Below are positions 1 to 9,876 of a stretch of DNA of 64,000 bases, one piece after another. Below the pieces are notes generated by a model. The model searched no databases and had not been told where the DNA came from. It saw only the letters and a program-made list of their open reading frames with translations. This stretch comes from Endozoicomonas arenosclerae. Lineage in GTDB: Bacteria; Pseudomonadota; Gammaproteobacteria; Pseudomonadales; Endozoicomonadaceae. Both the position numbers and the translations under genes were made by a program. Each line of letters begins with the position of its first letter. The stretch's first letter is position 1. The DNA is taken from assembly GCF_001562015.1 (NCBI RefSeq), contig NZ_LASA01000116.1:33275-97274 (forward strand), given 5' to 3'.

Positions 1-1292
1 ATACAAAGTTAAGTAGTAGCTTTACAGAGGTACTGGATGTTCTTGTGTTTTCGGGAGGTTATGACAACAGTCAAGATAGCTCTCCTACCTATCAATCTGA
101 CTCCATGGGAAATGCGTTATACATAGTTAATGCATCTACAGGGGAACTACTCTGGTCGGCTAGCACTGACAGTTCTTCTTCATTACAGTTAAATAAAATG
201 CAGTACAGCATACCTGGTGGTGTAAGCCTTGCAGATTTACAAGGAGATGGATATCCAGATCAGATACTCTTTGGTGATACAGGTGGTCAGCTCTGGCGCC
301 TGTACATAAATCAATGTATTCCTATCTCGGACAGTAATGGGGATTACAGCAATGATCACTGTGCAGTTACTTCAAGAAACGAGCTCTCTAACCTTGTATG
401 GCCTTCAGATTCAGATGGAAGTGGAACTTGGGATGCAGACGATGGGGTTATGGCCTATTTAGGCTACCCAACAGTTCAGGGAACATCACCCTTAGCTCAA
501 TCTCAAAATGCACGTAAATTCTACACGCGTCCAGACATCACCACTTTTGGAAGAAATGGTCGCTTGAATATCGGTATTGCAATAGGCAGTGGAAAACGCT
601 CAGACCCTCTAGGGCGGATTAATCAACATACTGAGGATCGTTTTTTCTTCATTACCAGTCAAGAGCTATACAACCCCAGTTTCAGCCCTGACGGCAGTTC
701 AGACAATCATAAATCCAAGTTATCAGTTCCATCGCATACGATGTATGACGTCAACAATAGTGATTTAGTGGAAGTAGGATACTCTCAAAACTCTGATGGT
801 GACTACGTTACTTCAATACCGTCTGGCTCAGACACTCTAGAAAATGGTTGGTATTTAAAAATGTCTACCTTGCCTGGCCTTCATGAGAAAGTAATGAGTG
901 ACCCAACTATATATAACAGCACTATATACTTCAGCAGCTTTACCCCAGAGGCTGACGCCACCAACACGTGCTCTGCAGTAACAGGTCGAAGTTACTCTTG
1001 GGAAGTCAAACTGGACGGAGAAATAATAGAACGTCGAAGAATCAATACTAACGGTATAGTGGATGCTTCTGTTTTTATTCGATTGGCTGACGGTGGAACT
1101 CCTGGTGATGGAACTCCTGGTGGAGGAACTCCTGGTGGAGGAACTCCTGGTGGAGGAACTCCTGGTGGTGGAACTCCCGGCGGTGAAACTCCCGGTGGTG
1201 GTTCGACTTGTCTAATGTTTAACGGAACCGATGGGAAAGAAGTCAGCTGCCCTGATTTTGAAGGCAGCAGTTACTGGAGACAGGTTAGATAG
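1..1292 (+). CDS. pilY1: PilY1-like pilus tip/biogenesis protein, C-terminal part (5' end outside window)
   Basis: The reading frame is open from base 3, so the gene starts upstream of the window; the GTG at 45 is an internal valine. The visible part has the features of the PilY1 C-terminal beta-propeller: a GGYD motif, a GNALYIV strand, YSIPGGVS, and an Asp-rich loop DLQGDGYPD like the calcium-binding loop of PilY1, followed by GDTGGQLWRLY. PilY1 sits at the tip of type IV pili and helps extension, adhesion and surface sensing. The C-terminus is odd: seven tandem five-residue GTPGG-type units, then a short tail with two cysteines. The prepilin gene starts 2 bp after the stop, as expected for the pilY1-pilE arrangement. 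Confidence 0.88.
   Translation, partial: TKLSSSFTEVLDVLVFSGGYDNSQDSSPTYQSDSMGNALYIVNASTGELLWSASTDSSSSLQLNKMQYSIPGGVSLADLQGDGYPDQILFGDTGGQLWRLYINQCIPISDSNGDYSNDHCAVTSRNELSNLVWPSDSDGSGTWDADDGVMAYLGYPTVQGTSPLAQSQNARKFYTRPDITTFGRNGRLNIGIAIGSGKRSDPLGRINQHTEDRFFFITSQELYNPSFSPDGSSDNHKSKLSVPSHTMYDVNNSDLVEVGYSQNSDGDYVTSIPSGSDTLENGWYLKMSTLPGLHEKVMSDPTIYNSTIYFSSFTPEADATNTCSAVTGRSYSWEVKLDGEIIERRRINTNGIVDASVFIRLADGGTPGDGTPGGGTPGGGTPGGGTPGGGTPGGETPGGGSTCLMFNGTDGKEVSCPDFEGSSYWRQVR
1095..1199 (+). repeat. 15-bp tandem repeat (7 units) in pilY1
   Basis: Seven in-frame 15-bp units of the type GGAACTCCTGGTGGA encode repeated Gly-Thr-Pro-Gly-Gly. The last two units drift to CCC and GAA codons. They give a flexible linker before the Cys-containing tail. 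Because the unit is a multiple of three, copy-number change would alter linker length without breaking the frame. Confidence 0.9.
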
Positions 1293-1294
1293 CC

Positions 1295-1732
1295 ATGAAA
1301 ATTAAAATCAATAATGCGGAAGGCTTTACCCTGATAGAGATGATGATTGTTATCGCAATCATTGGGGTTTTAGCCGCTGTAGCTATCCCCAGTTATAACC
1401 AACACGTTCAGGATACCGCTGCTACAGACGCAAGAGCTTCACTGATTGGGTTGGCTAACGCTATGGAAAGGCATAGAGCTCAGAACGGCTCTTATCTGGG
1501 TGCAGCTGATGGAGGTGCTAATAATGGTGCACCTACGGTATATCACAGGCAAAGCCCTGAAACAGGACAGGCTAACTTTAACCTTACGATAACTGTTCCT
1601 GCTGGAGGGGCGACATATACTTTAACTGCCACGGCTACGGGTGGTTCTGGTATAACTGCTGGAGATACAATAACTCTTACCTCTATTGGACAAAGGGCTG
1701 GAACAGGTACTCTAGCTAACGCCTGGAACTAG
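1295..1732 (+). CDS. pilE: Type IV pilin-like minor pilin PilE
   Basis: This 145-residue prepilin has a short charged leader, the prepilin peptidase site after Gly10 (GFTLIE, with Glu at mature position 5), then one hydrophobic helix ending AAVAIPSY. The C-terminal two thirds is Gly/Thr/Ala-rich beta structure. No cysteines are present, so the disulfide loop of major pilins is missing. Its place directly behind pilY1 and close to ispH matches pilE of Pseudomonas, a minor pilin that primes pilus assembly. It is probably translated from the pilY1 transcript, as only 2 bp separate them. A role as a pseudopilin-like adhesin subunit cannot be excluded. Confidence 0.85.
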   Translation: MKIKINNAEGFTLIEMMIVIAIIGVLAAVAIPSYNQHVQDTAATDARASLIGLANAMERHRAQNGSYLGAADGGANNGAPTVYHRQSPETGQANFNLTITVPAGGATYTLTATATGGSGITAGDTITLTSIGQRAGTGTLANAWN

Positions 1733-1741
1733 TCACAAAAA

Positions 1742-1764
1742 AGCCCTCAGCAAAGCTGAGGGCT
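1742..1764 (-). terminator. Rho-independent terminator of yeaD
   Basis: A perfect 10-bp stem (AGCCCTCAGC / GCTGAGGGCT) with a 3-nt loop is followed on the minus strand by TTTTTTGTG. It lies 22 nt after the yeaD stop. On the plus strand there is no T run, so it serves pilE less well, although the hairpin may work both ways. Confidence 0.85.
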
Positions 1765-1785
1765 CCCTTCAAAAAACCAAAAAAA

Positions 1786-2646
1786 TCAATCAACAAAAAT
1801 CTCAGCCGTCATGGTATGACTTACACCAGATTCCAACTCAACAGGCACCTGCGGTAACGTCATGGTTTCAACACAGACCATGGACTTGTAGTCGTCTGTT
1901 GGGACATCATGCATTTTTTCTGCGCGGATCGGGCCTGGGTTCCAGACGACTGTTCCGTTGCTGCCGGATTTTTTGATGGTTATTTTTCTGCCTAAGCCTG
2001 GATCGTGGAGGATGCAGGTTTCCGTGTCATCAATGTAGGTTCTGTCGACTTCACCCTTGATGGTGACATCGCCTTCTTGAATGCAGGCTCGTCCTTCGTC
2101 GGCTTCGTCCAGGTAATGTTCTCCATCCAAGCCTTCAACCCAGATCAAGTCGGTATTTGAGACAGTGAAGTATGTATGCAGAGCCTGACTGATTTCTACT
2201 TTTTTCTCTCCAGTGTTTTTGGAAGCCAGACTGATTTTTAAAGTTTCACCCACAATCACTTCGATACTCAGGGCTGCCTGTCCATCCCACTCAGGGATAC
2301 TTTCAACAGGTAGAGATAGCACTACTCTGCTTTCACCACTCTCAAGCGCTTCGGATAACTCCAGTTTCCACAATTGAGTGCGGGCAAAACCATGGTTAGG
2401 GCCACCTTCTTTGCGAGGGCCAAACCATGGCCAGCAGACAGGTACCCCACCACGAATAGGCTTACCCTCGGACATATCCGCCAACGGACTCATCCATAGT
2501 ACTTTTTCCTGACCCTGTGGCTGATAGCTCATTACCTGTCCACCCTGCAAAGAAATCATAGCCTTCGCGAAACGATTCTCAATTTCCAGAACAGGCACAG
2601 CTCCCATCATTCTTGGTTTGATAGCGGGATCAGTTTGAAAAGTCAT
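1786..2646 (-). CDS. yeaD: D-hexose-6-phosphate mutarotase (aldose 1-epimerase family, YeaD-like)
   Basis: This 286-residue cytosolic protein interconverts the alpha and beta anomers of hexose 6-phosphates. Family signatures are visible: GGVPVCWPWFGPR, PNHGFAR with the catalytic-type histidine, ALHTYF with the second histidine, and VVWNPGP. The length is normal for the YeaD branch. The start is backed by AGGAAG 8 nt upstream. It is not part of the usual pilE-ispH neighbourhood, and terminators on both sides make it a one-gene unit, so it looks like a local insertion into the conserved block. Confidence 0.88.
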   Translation of the reverse strand: MTFQTDPAIKPRMMGAVPVLEIENRFAKAMISLQGGQVMSYQPQGQEKVLWMSPLADMSEGKPIRGGVPVCWPWFGPRKEGGPNHGFARTQLWKLELSEALESGESRVVLSLPVESIPEWDGQAALSIEVIVGETLKISLASKNTGEKKVEISQALHTYFTVSNTDLIWVEGLDGEHYLDEADEGRACIQEGDVTIKGEVDRTYIDDTETCILHDPGLGRKITIKKSGSNGTVVWNPGPIRAEKMHDVPTDDYKSMVCVETMTLPQVPVELESGVSHTMTAEIFVD

Positions 2647-2712
2647 AGCAAAACTTCCTGCGTTGATAGAGGGGTAAGTCAGTGCAACAAATTTTATTAT
2701 TCGAATATGACA

Positions 2713-2736
2713 AAAAGCCCACTGACGTGGGCTTTT
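2713..2736 (-). terminator. Rho-independent terminator of ispH
   Basis: A perfect 10-bp hairpin AAAAGCCCAC - TGAC - GTGGGCTTTT lies 8 nt after the ispH stop codon. The T-rich side is part of the stem and runs on as TTTTTGTC on the minus strand. It closes the fkpB-ispH operon. Confidence 0.88.
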
Positions 2737-2743
2737 GGGGGAT

Positions 2744-3688
2744 TCAAGCTTCTACGATACGAAGCTCTTTGGGCATGGTGAAGACAACATTTTCCTCTTC
2801 ACCTTCAAGCTCTTCCGGCTCATCTGCACCCAGTTCAATTAAACGATTAATGACGCCTTTAACCAGGACTTCCGGGGCCGATGCACCTGCAGTAATGCCA
2901 AGGCTTTGTTTACCTTCCAACCATTCGGGCTTGATGTCATCAGCACCATCAACCAAGTAGGCTGACGAACCCGTTCTTTCTGCCAGTTCACGCAGACGAT
3001 TGGAATTAGAGCTATTCACAGAACCCACTACAAACACTGCATCGCATTCTGTGGCCAAAGCTTTTACAGCATCCTGGCGGTTCTGTGTGGCATAGCAGAT
3101 ATCGTCTTTTCTCGGACCCTGAATTTTTGGAAACTTGACTCTCAGAGCATCTATTACTCTAGCAGTGTCGTCCATTGAAAGCGTTGTCTGAGTCACATAA
3201 GCAAGATGTTCCGGATTTCTAACATCCAGTTTTTGGACATCTTCTTCCGTTTCCACCAGATACATGGTTCCGCCTTTAGAGGCATCGTACTGACCCATGG
3301 TGCCTTCCACTTCCGGATGACCATCATGACCAATCAGCACACACTCCATTCCATCACGGGAATAGCGGACGACTTCCATATGTACTTTTTTGACCAGCGG
3401 GCAGGATGCATCAAACACTTTCAGGCCTCGGCGATCGGCTTCTTCTTCCACAGCCTTGGAAACACCGTGAGCACTGAAGATAACAATAACGTCATCGGGT
3501 ACCTGATGAAGCTCTTCGACAAAAACAGCACCGCGCGCCTTGAGGTTTTCAACCACAAACTTATTGTGAACTACTTCATGGCGCACATAGATAGGCGGCC
3601 CAAATACATCCAGAGCTCGATTGACGATGTCGATTGCCCGGTCAACGCCTGCACAGAATCCCCGGGGATTTGCCAGCCTGATTTTCAT
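2744..3688 (-). CDS. ispH: 4-hydroxy-3-methylbut-2-enyl diphosphate reductase (IspH/LytB)
   Basis: IspH catalyses the last step of the MEP isoprenoid pathway, reducing HMBPP to IPP and DMAPP with an iron-sulfur cluster. The 314-residue protein starts [18 protein letters not shown]. The three cluster cysteines are at about C12, C96 (DASCPLVKK) and C198 ([11 protein letters not shown]). The HGV motif (SAHGVSKAV) and GSVNSSNS are also present. The start overlaps the fkpB stop by 4 nt (ATGA), so the two are translationally coupled. The last 25 residues form an acidic Glu-rich tail. Confidence 0.97.
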   Translation of the reverse strand: MKIRLANPRGFCAGVDRAIDIVNRALDVFGPPIYVRHEVVHNKFVVENLKARGAVFVEELHQVPDDVIVIFSAHGVSKAVEEEADRRGLKVFDASCPLVKKVHMEVVRYSRDGMECVLIGHDGHPEVEGTMGQYDASKGGTMYLVETEEDVQKLDVRNPEHLAYVTQTTLSMDDTARVIDALRVKFPKIQGPRKDDICYATQNRQDAVKALATECDAVFVVGSVNSSNSNRLRELAERTGSSAYLVDGADDIKPEWLEGKQSLGITAGASAPEVLVKGVINRLIELGADEPEELEGEEENVVFTMPKELRIVEA

Positions 3689-4170
3689 GCCTCAGTGCTC
3701 TCTCTTTGTGTATGAGCTTCTGGAGTTTGAGCCACTTGAGTGATATTCAGAATTTTCACCTCAAACAGCAGCTCTTTGCCAGCCAGCGGGTGGTTGAAGT
3801 CTACCTCAACATGGCTTTCTGTAAGCCCTGTTACCACACCTGCCAGCTCTGAATTGGCCGCATCTGCAAAAGACACCACCAGACCTTCCTGCAGGTCCAT
3901 ATCACCAGAAAAAGTGTCTCTGGCAAACTCTCTGATGTTTTCAGGATTGGGCATACCAAAAGCTCCTGCAGGAGGGATTCTGTAGCTGCCCTGATCGCCA
4001 GCTGTCAGCCCGTAGATAACCTGTTCAAAGCCCTGAGGCAAGTTACCATCACCTACTACAAAGGAAGCAGGCTGACCCTCAAAGTTGCTGTCTACCACCT
4101 GCCCGTCTTCCAGTTTCAGGGCAAAGTGCAGAGTCACCTGCTTGCCAGGTCCTACCACAACATCAGACAT
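3685..4170 (-). CDS. fkpB: FKBP-type peptidyl-prolyl cis-trans isomerase FkpB (SlpA-like)
   Basis: This 161-residue SlyD/SlpA-type FKBP starts [23 protein letters not shown], contains [18 protein letters not shown], and has the inserted-flap region followed by [18 protein letters not shown], the hallmark of this branch. It isomerises prolyl bonds and acts as a chaperone. I chose the ATG at 4170 because the family begins at this residue; an in-frame ATG at 4239 would add 23 residues without family similarity. It sits between lspA and ispH as in Pseudomonas. Confidence 0.92.
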   Translation of the reverse strand: MSDVVVGPGKQVTLHFALKLEDGQVVDSNFEGQPASFVVGDGNLPQGFEQVIYGLTAGDQGSYRIPPAGAFGMPNPENIREFARDTFSGDMDLQEGLVVSFADAANSELAGVVTGLTESHVEVDFNHPLAGKELLFEVKILNITQVAQTPEAHTQRESTEA

Positions 4171-4251
4171 TGTTTTTCTAAACCCGCTCTCGAAAAATCC
4201 ATTCACAGACAGAGGCAGGCCATGATCAGCCCACCTCAAAATCCAATATAC

Positions 4252-4746
4252 TCAGCTCTGGCTTGCTGGTTGCGATCGGAACATGTCCAGAATCAGCATG
4301 CCAGCTCCAATGGTGATTGCCACATCCGCAAGATTGAACGATGGGAAATACCAGCGATCATAATACACCAGCAGAAAGTCTACGACGTAGCCATTCATGA
4401 CCCGATCATAGAGATTACCCATTGCGCCACCCAGTATCAGCGCCATGGAGCATGCCTGCCAGCTTTCCTCTTTTTTCATGCGGATAAGCCAGCTAACCAG
4501 CATAAGGCTGACAACTGAAGCTACTCCAACAAAGAACCACCTTTGCCAGCCCCCCTGATCACTCAAAAAGCTGAACGCAGCGCCGGTATTATAGGCCAGA
4601 GTCAGTGAGAAAAAGGATGGAATGACAGGCATCTGCTCATAAAGATAGAAGCTGTCCACTATAAGGTGCTTAACCACCTGATCCAGAATCAGAACCGCTC
4701 CGCTGATCCACAACCAGTGGAGCATTCCCCAGGATTTGTTTCTCAT
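4252..4746 (-). CDS. lspA: Lipoprotein signal peptidase (signal peptidase II)
   Basis: LspA cleaves the signal peptide of diacylated prolipoproteins in the inner membrane. The 164-residue protein has four hydrophobic segments, the NTGAAFSFL motif, GNLYDRV, and the two catalytic aspartates in VVDFLL (D123) and FNLADVAI (D141). In related bacteria lspA directly follows ileS; here a terminator and a membrane-protein gene come between, so lspA probably has its own promoter in the roughly 130-bp spacer upstream, though I could not identify it. Confidence 0.96.
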   Translation of the reverse strand: MRNKSWGMLHWLWISGAVLILDQVVKHLIVDSFYLYEQMPVIPSFFSLTLAYNTGAAFSFLSDQGGWQRWFFVGVASVVSLMLVSWLIRMKKEESWQACSMALILGGAMGNLYDRVMNGYVVDFLLVYYDRWYFPSFNLADVAITIGAGMLILDMFRSQPASQS

Positions 4747-4875
4747 ACCATTGAGGCCCTGTTTTAAACTGTTTTAGCCTGTCCCAGTCTAAATCTTATG
4801 TCGAGTCGCATAAATATCGATATGGTAACAAACCGAAATAGAAGATAATGTTCTAAGGCAATAACCGAAAAAACC

Positions 4876-5673
4876 TTACCCTTCCACTGTCTGACTGCTT
4901 GCCTTTGTAGTCCATAAATACAGAACCAGCATATAGAGCACAGCCACCAAAAGAGAGACTATTGTACCAAATTCAATACCCAATGCGGGATAGCTCCAGT
5001 GAATTGAGTAGGCATAAAGCACCAAAGAACCTAAGCCAAAAGGAAAGTTCTTGATAAGCGTCTGAACATGGAGCGGTCCGTAGCTCAAATGAATAATCAG
5101 TAACAACGGGAATACCGTGACCGGAAAAGCACTGAAGAGCCCCGACCAGGTCGGCCCTACACTTTCTGCCACACCTGTAATAACAAGAACAATCAGAGTT
5201 GCTAAAACAGCTCTTAGAAGCAACAACTTCCAGCTTGATCGGGCACGACCTTCAATTTTTATATTCTTGATGGGTGTCAGGAACTGTATGGCCAGATAGA
5301 TAGCTAAAAATGGCAGCAGGAGAGCAGTCACAAAGTTGGCTGAGACAAACTTCAGTACCATCGCTGAAAGCAGAAAAACCAAAGTGGATATCACTGCTGC
5401 TATAGCAACCGAACTTCTTTTAATCTTTTGACTGACCTGATACCAGCTGATGACCAGCATCAGAGAAGCAACAAATCCCAAACCGGTATGAAAAGCCCCT
5501 TCTGCAACAAAGTCTGGCCCCTGATCCAGGCCAATAAAATAGATGGTGATAGCGGTCCCTAATGGAAAGCCTGACAAAACGCCCGCAATCCGGGTGCTGA
5601 CTCGCTCAGCAATGACCGACAGAACCATTACCGCCGCTACCGAGACCACTACTTTTGCCAGTAACAACTCCAC
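4876..5673 (-). CDS. Uncharacterised multi-pass membrane protein with duplicated halves
   Basis: This 265-residue protein is almost entirely hydrophobic, with about eight predicted membrane segments. It contains an internal repeat: the first half has AERVSTRIAGVLSGFPLGTA and the second AESVGPTWSGLFSAFPVTVF, each at the same place relative to the helices. Such inverted or tandem duplication is typical of small transporters and channels, but no substrate can be inferred. I do not recognise the family with confidence. It lies between lspA and ileS, isolated by the ileS terminator, and is an addition to the conserved block. Confidence 0.8.
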   Translation of the reverse strand: MELLLAKVVVSVAAVMVLSVIAERVSTRIAGVLSGFPLGTAITIYFIGLDQGPDFVAEGAFHTGLGFVASLMLVISWYQVSQKIKRSSVAIAAVISTLVFLLSAMVLKFVSANFVTALLLPFLAIYLAIQFLTPIKNIKIEGRARSSWKLLLLRAVLATLIVLVITGVAESVGPTWSGLFSAFPVTVFPLLLIIHLSYGPLHVQTLIKNFPFGLGSLVLYAYSIHWSYPALGIEFGTIVSLLVAVLYMLVLYLWTTKASSQTVEG

Positions 5674-5719
5674 CCGATACCCCCATAAACATCAAGAGTC
5701 TTAAATGATTCACAACAAA

Positions 5720-5745
5720 AAATGCCCGAACGTTGTCGGGCATTT
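5720..5745 (-). terminator. Rho-independent terminator of ileS
   Basis: A perfect 10-bp stem AAATGCCCGA / TCGGGCATTT with a 6-nt loop is followed on the minus strand by a T run (TTTTTTGTTGTG). It lies 20 nt behind the ileS stop and separates ileS from the downstream membrane-protein gene. Confidence 0.88.
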
Positions 5746-5764
5746 CAGGGTTCAAGATGATCTA

Positions 5765-8590
5765 TCAGGCAAAGTGTCTGACTTCACCTTCACCATCGAC
5801 ATTCTCCACACAACGACCACAGAGTGTAGGGTGAGCTTCAATGGTGCCTACGTCTTCACGACGGTGCCAGCAGCGATCACACTTCTCATGTTCAGACTTG
5901 CGAACCGCTACTTTCAATCCTTCCACGTCAGTATCCACACAATCGGCAGCTTCAGCCAGAGGCTTCAGTTCTGCCTTGGAGGTAATCAGAACAAAGCGCA
6001 GCTCATCACCCAGCTTAGCCAGTGCCTGCAGCAACTCATCATTAGCGAATAATGTGACTTCTGCCTCAAGACCACCACCGATGACACTTTCTTTACGGGC
6101 ATCTTCAAGGGCTTTGTTGACAGCATGTTTTACTGCCATGACAGAATTCCAGTAGTCACGACCAAGCTCATCACCTTCCAGACTCTTTAAGCCTTCATAC
6201 CAGGTTTCCAGTAGCACAGACTGGCTGCGCTTGCCTGGCATAGCCTGCCAGAGTTCATCAGCGGTAAAGCTGGTGATGGGCGCAATCCAGCGAGCAAAAG
6301 CTTCTACGATCTGGTACATGGCAGTCTGACAGCTACGACGCGCCAAACTGTCTGACTTGGTTGTGTACTGACGATCCTTGATGATATCCAGATAGAAACC
6401 ACCCAGATCCAGGGAACAGAAGTTATGCACTTTCTGATACACGTTCAGGAAGTTATAGCTGTCGTAAGATTCAATCACTTCTTCCTGCAGACGCATGGCA
6501 CGATCCACAGCCCAGCGATCCAGAGACAGCATATCGTCCCAGGCTACGCTGTCGGTTTCAGGGTTGAAACCATTCAGATTAGACAGCAGGAAGCGAGCTG
6601 TATTTCGAATACGACGATAACTGTCTGCAGTACGCTTCAGGATTTCATCGGAAACCGTCATCTCTGCAGTGTAATCCGTCGCAGAAACCCACAGGCGAAG
6701 AATATCAGCACCCAAAGATTTGAATACCTTCTGCGGCGCAATGACATTCCCCAGAGACTTGGACATCTTGCGGCCATTAGCATCTACTGTGAAACCATGG
6801 GTCAGCAGCTGCTTATAAGGAGGCACGCCTTTAGTGGCAATACCTGTCTTCAGAGAGGACTGGAACCAGCCACGATGCTGGTCAGAACCTTCTACATAAA
6901 TATCAGCCGGTGAACGCAGGCCGTCACGACGATCCAGTACGGAGACGTGAGTCACACCTGAGTCGAACCATACATCCAGAGTATCAGTCACTTTGACATA
7001 GTTTTCTGCATCTTCAGCAGACAGCAGATCCGCTGGTGACAAATCAAACCAGGCATCCATACCTTCCTGCTCAACTTTCTGCGCCACCTTCTCGATCAGG
7101 GCTGAAGTTTCTGGATGCAGTTCTTCGGTTTCCTTGTGGATAAACAAGGCAATGGGCACACCCCAGGTACGCTGTCGGGAAATACACCAGTCAGGGCTCT
7201 GACCCAACATGGATTCCATGCGGTTACGACCCCAGTCAGGCGTAAACTTCACGGTATCCAGAGACTTCATGGCGGTGTCCAGCAGACCTTCTTTTTCCAT
7301 GCTGATGAACCACTGGGGTGTAGCACGGAAAATCAGAGGTGTTTTGGTTCTCCAGCAGTGTGGATAACTGTGCACCATCTTGTCCTGAGCCAGCAGACGA
7401 CCTTTTTCGACAACCACATCAACAATCTTTGGATCGACTTTATAAACGTGCTCACCGGCAAACAACTCAACATTGCTACGGTAGATACCGGCATCGTCCA
7501 GATAGTTCAGAGTGCCAATGCCGTATTTTTTGCCGACATTAAAGTCATCCACACCGTGGTCAGGTGCCGTGTGTACACAGCCAGTACCTGCATCGGTGGT
7601 CACGTGATCACCCAGAATCAGAGGAATCTCACGACTGTAGAAAGGATGGGCAACTTTCTTGCCTTCCAGTCTTGCACCCAGAGTGCGGGCAATGATGGTG
7701 TAATCTTCTATGCCATAACGCTGCATGGCAGATTCAACCAACTGTTCACCCAGAATCAGTCGAGCTGGCTGGCCGTTTACTTCACATTGGATCAGGGCAT
7801 AACCTAGTTCTGCACCCAGAGTAACCGCCTGGGAAGATGGCAGAGTCCAGGGCGTGGTTGTCCAGATAACAACGGCTACTTCACCTTCACCGTGCTCTTC
7901 ACCTTCAAAGTTAAAGGCAGAAAGCAGATCAGCTTCATCCAGAGCGGCATAACGCACATCAATCTGGATAGAGGTTTTTTCCTGGTATTCCACTTCCGCT
8001 TCCGCCAGAGCAGAACCGCCCACCACACTCCAGTAAACAGGCTTGTAACCTTTTACCAGGTGACCGTTATCGGTGATCTTGCCCAGGGCACGAATAATGT
8101 CGGCTTCTGTCTGGAAGTCCATGGTCAGGTAAGGCTTATCCCAGGTTCCCAGGATACCCATGCGTTTGAAGTCTTCACGCTGACCATCAACCTGCTTGGC
8201 AGCATACTCACGACACTTGGCGCGGAATGTTTTGAAGTCGACCTTGTCACCCGCCTTACCCAGCATGCCTTCTACTTTGTGCTCGATAGGCAGACCGTGA
8301 CAGTCCCAACCTGGAACATAAGGTGCGTCAAAACCACTGAGAGTTTTGGACTTGATGATCATGTCTTTGATGATTTTGTTAACCGCATGACCGATGTGAA
8401 TATCGCCGTTGGCGTAAGGAGGGCCATCGTGCAGAATGAACTTGTCACGACCTTCAGTTACCTTGCGAATCTCTTCGTAAAGCCCCTGGTCGTACCAGCG
8501 CTTGAGCATTTCAGGCTCACGCTTGGCCAGATTTCCACGCATCGGGAAATCAGTCTCCGGCAAGTTCAATGTATGCTTATAGTCGGTCAT
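5765..8590 (-). CDS. ileS: Isoleucyl-tRNA synthetase
   Basis: IleRS charges tRNA-Ile and edits misactivated valine. The 941-residue length is that of the bacterial type. Visible motifs are [11 protein letters not shown] (HIGH signature) near the N-terminus, [11 protein letters not shown] in the editing domain, [20 protein letters not shown] (KMSKS), the anticodon-binding region, and a C-terminal zinc site [13 protein letters not shown] with CGRC. The opposite strand carries several long open frames, which are codon-bias shadows. Confidence 0.98.
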   Translation of the reverse strand: MTDYKHTLNLPETDFPMRGNLAKREPEMLKRWYDQGLYEEIRKVTEGRDKFILHDGPPYANGDIHIGHAVNKIIKDMIIKSKTLSGFDAPYVPGWDCHGLPIEHKVEGMLGKAGDKVDFKTFRAKCREYAAKQVDGQREDFKRMGILGTWDKPYLTMDFQTEADIIRALGKITDNGHLVKGYKPVYWSVVGGSALAEAEVEYQEKTSIQIDVRYAALDEADLLSAFNFEGEEHGEGEVAVVIWTTTPWTLPSSQAVTLGAELGYALIQCEVNGQPARLILGEQLVESAMQRYGIEDYTIIARTLGARLEGKKVAHPFYSREIPLILGDHVTTDAGTGCVHTAPDHGVDDFNVGKKYGIGTLNYLDDAGIYRSNVELFAGEHVYKVDPKIVDVVVEKGRLLAQDKMVHSYPHCWRTKTPLIFRATPQWFISMEKEGLLDTAMKSLDTVKFTPDWGRNRMESMLGQSPDWCISRQRTWGVPIALFIHKETEELHPETSALIEKVAQKVEQEGMDAWFDLSPADLLSAEDAENYVKVTDTLDVWFDSGVTHVSVLDRRDGLRSPADIYVEGSDQHRGWFQSSLKTGIATKGVPPYKQLLTHGFTVDANGRKMSKSLGNVIAPQKVFKSLGADILRLWVSATDYTAEMTVSDEILKRTADSYRRIRNTARFLLSNLNGFNPETDSVAWDDMLSLDRWAVDRAMRLQEEVIESYDSYNFLNVYQKVHNFCSLDLGGFYLDIIKDRQYTTKSDSLARRSCQTAMYQIVEAFARWIAPITSFTADELWQAMPGKRSQSVLLETWYEGLKSLEGDELGRDYWNSVMAVKHAVNKALEDARKESVIGGGLEAEVTLFANDELLQALAKLGDELRFVLITSKAELKPLAEAADCVDTDVEGLKVAVRKSEHEKCDRCWHRREDVGTIEAHPTLCGRCVENVDGEGEVRHFA

Positions 8591-8773
8591 AGTTGGATCT
8601 CATCATCACACTTCTCGTGGGCTCCATTGCCAAACACAAGAATCATCCCAAACAGTTTTCAGAAATGTCGTTTCACGGAACAACACCTCTGGTAAATCTT
8701 CACCGAAACCTTTTTCAGCCAAAGAACGGCTAAAAATCCTTATCTATCAAATCTCACTGACTTAAGGCGTGGC

Positions 8774-9697
8774 CTACTGATGAAAAAAGCTTTTTGCTGC
8801 TTCTACATCGTCAGCAATCGCTGCCTTGAGGGCATCCAGCGATTCAAATTTTTTCTCACTGCGGATCTTGTGAATAAACTCAACCCGCAAGGTATGGCCA
8901 TAAAGGTCACCCTGATAGTCCAGCAGGTGCACCTCCAGCATCGCCCGGGTAGCATTCACTGTAGGTCTTACCCCAAGATTGGCTACCGCGTCATGACTTC
9001 TGCCATCCAGCCAGACCCTGACCGCAAATACACCCTGAATGGGCAAAGTGCGTCTACATACCCGAATATTTGCGGTAGGAAAGCCTAACTGCCTGCCCAG
9101 TTGCTGTCCCTTGATGACACGCCCCATCATGGTAAAGGGACGTCCCAGCAGTTTATCTGCCGCCTCAAGTTCTACAGTAGCCAGCAATTCACGAATCCGG
9201 GTACTGCTGATACGGCCCATATCCATGGAAACGGTACGGGTATCGCAGACTTCAAACCCGAATTGATCGCCCATTTTACGCAGATGAGCAAAATTGCCCT
9301 GACGATTCAGCCCGTAACGGAAATCATCACCTACTATCAGATAGCGTATATCCAGCCCATCAACCAGCACCTTCATAACAAATTCGTCCGGTGTCAGGTT
9401 TTGCAGCTTCTGATTAAAAGGCAGACAAAGCACCTGATCAACACCGGCCTCCTCCAGAAGAGTCAACTTTTCTCTCAGGTTTGAAAGCCTGGGAGGCGCC
9501 TGATCACCCTGAAAATATTCCCGGGGCTGAGGTTCAAAAGTAATCACACAAACCCTGACGCCCAGTTCAAAGGCTTGCTGCCGCAGTGTCTCCAGGATCG
9601 TGCGGTGCCCCAGATGAACACCATCAAAATTACCAATGGTCGCAACACAGGCGCGATGCTCTGGTCTGATATTGTGCATTCCGCGAATCAACTGCAT
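8774..9697 (-). CDS. ribF: Bifunctional riboflavin kinase / FAD synthetase
   Basis: RibF phosphorylates riboflavin to FMN and adenylates it to FAD. The 307-residue protein has an N-terminal adenylyltransferase with TIGNFDGVHLGH, a middle ISSTRIRELL motif, and a C-terminal kinase with GRVIKGQQLGRQLGFPTANI. A 183-bp spacer separates it from ileS, larger than the near-overlap seen in many gammaproteobacteria. No FMN riboswitch-like structure was recognised upstream. Confidence 0.97.
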   Translation of the reverse strand: MQLIRGMHNIRPEHRACVATIGNFDGVHLGHRTILETLRQQAFELGVRVCVITFEPQPREYFQGDQAPPRLSNLREKLTLLEEAGVDQVLCLPFNQKLQNLTPDEFVMKVLVDGLDIRYLIVGDDFRYGLNRQGNFAHLRKMGDQFGFEVCDTRTVSMDMGRISSTRIRELLATVELEAADKLLGRPFTMMGRVIKGQQLGRQLGFPTANIRVCRRTLPIQGVFAVRVWLDGRSHDAVANLGVRPTVNATRAMLEVHLLDYQGDLYGHTLRVEFIHKIRSEKKFESLDALKAAIADDVEAAKSFFHQ

Positions 9698-9876
9698 TGG
9701 GCGGTTTATTCTCTGTTAGGCTGGCAAAAGCAGGGATTATATCTCAGGAGCGTTTTGGACTTAAGAGCCACGACCATGAAATCACCGCACTTTTTTAAAG
9801 ACAATGTATTTTCGGCTCGTAATATTTCAACCGGAAAGAAGGACAGACAGAGATACTGCCTGCCCAATATTAGCCT

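Noticed and set aside
1095..1199. Possible CRISPR-like array
   Set aside because: The 15-bp units are contiguous without spacers and in frame within pilY1, so they are a coding tandem repeat.
2682..2960. Plus-strand open frame over the ispH terminator
   Set aside because: It runs through the terminator hairpin and antisense to the ispH 3' end and is Ser-rich from codon bias.
7115..8695. Long plus-strand open frames opposite ileS
   Set aside because: They lie wholly antisense to a complete ileS gene, have no family resemblance and no ribosome binding sites. They follow from codon bias of ileS.
8591..8773. Possible small gene or regulatory RNA between ileS and ribF
   Set aside because: Only a short AT-rich hairpin around AGCC/GGCT is seen. 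There is no T-box, which would not be expected in this group, and no open frame with a ribosome binding site.
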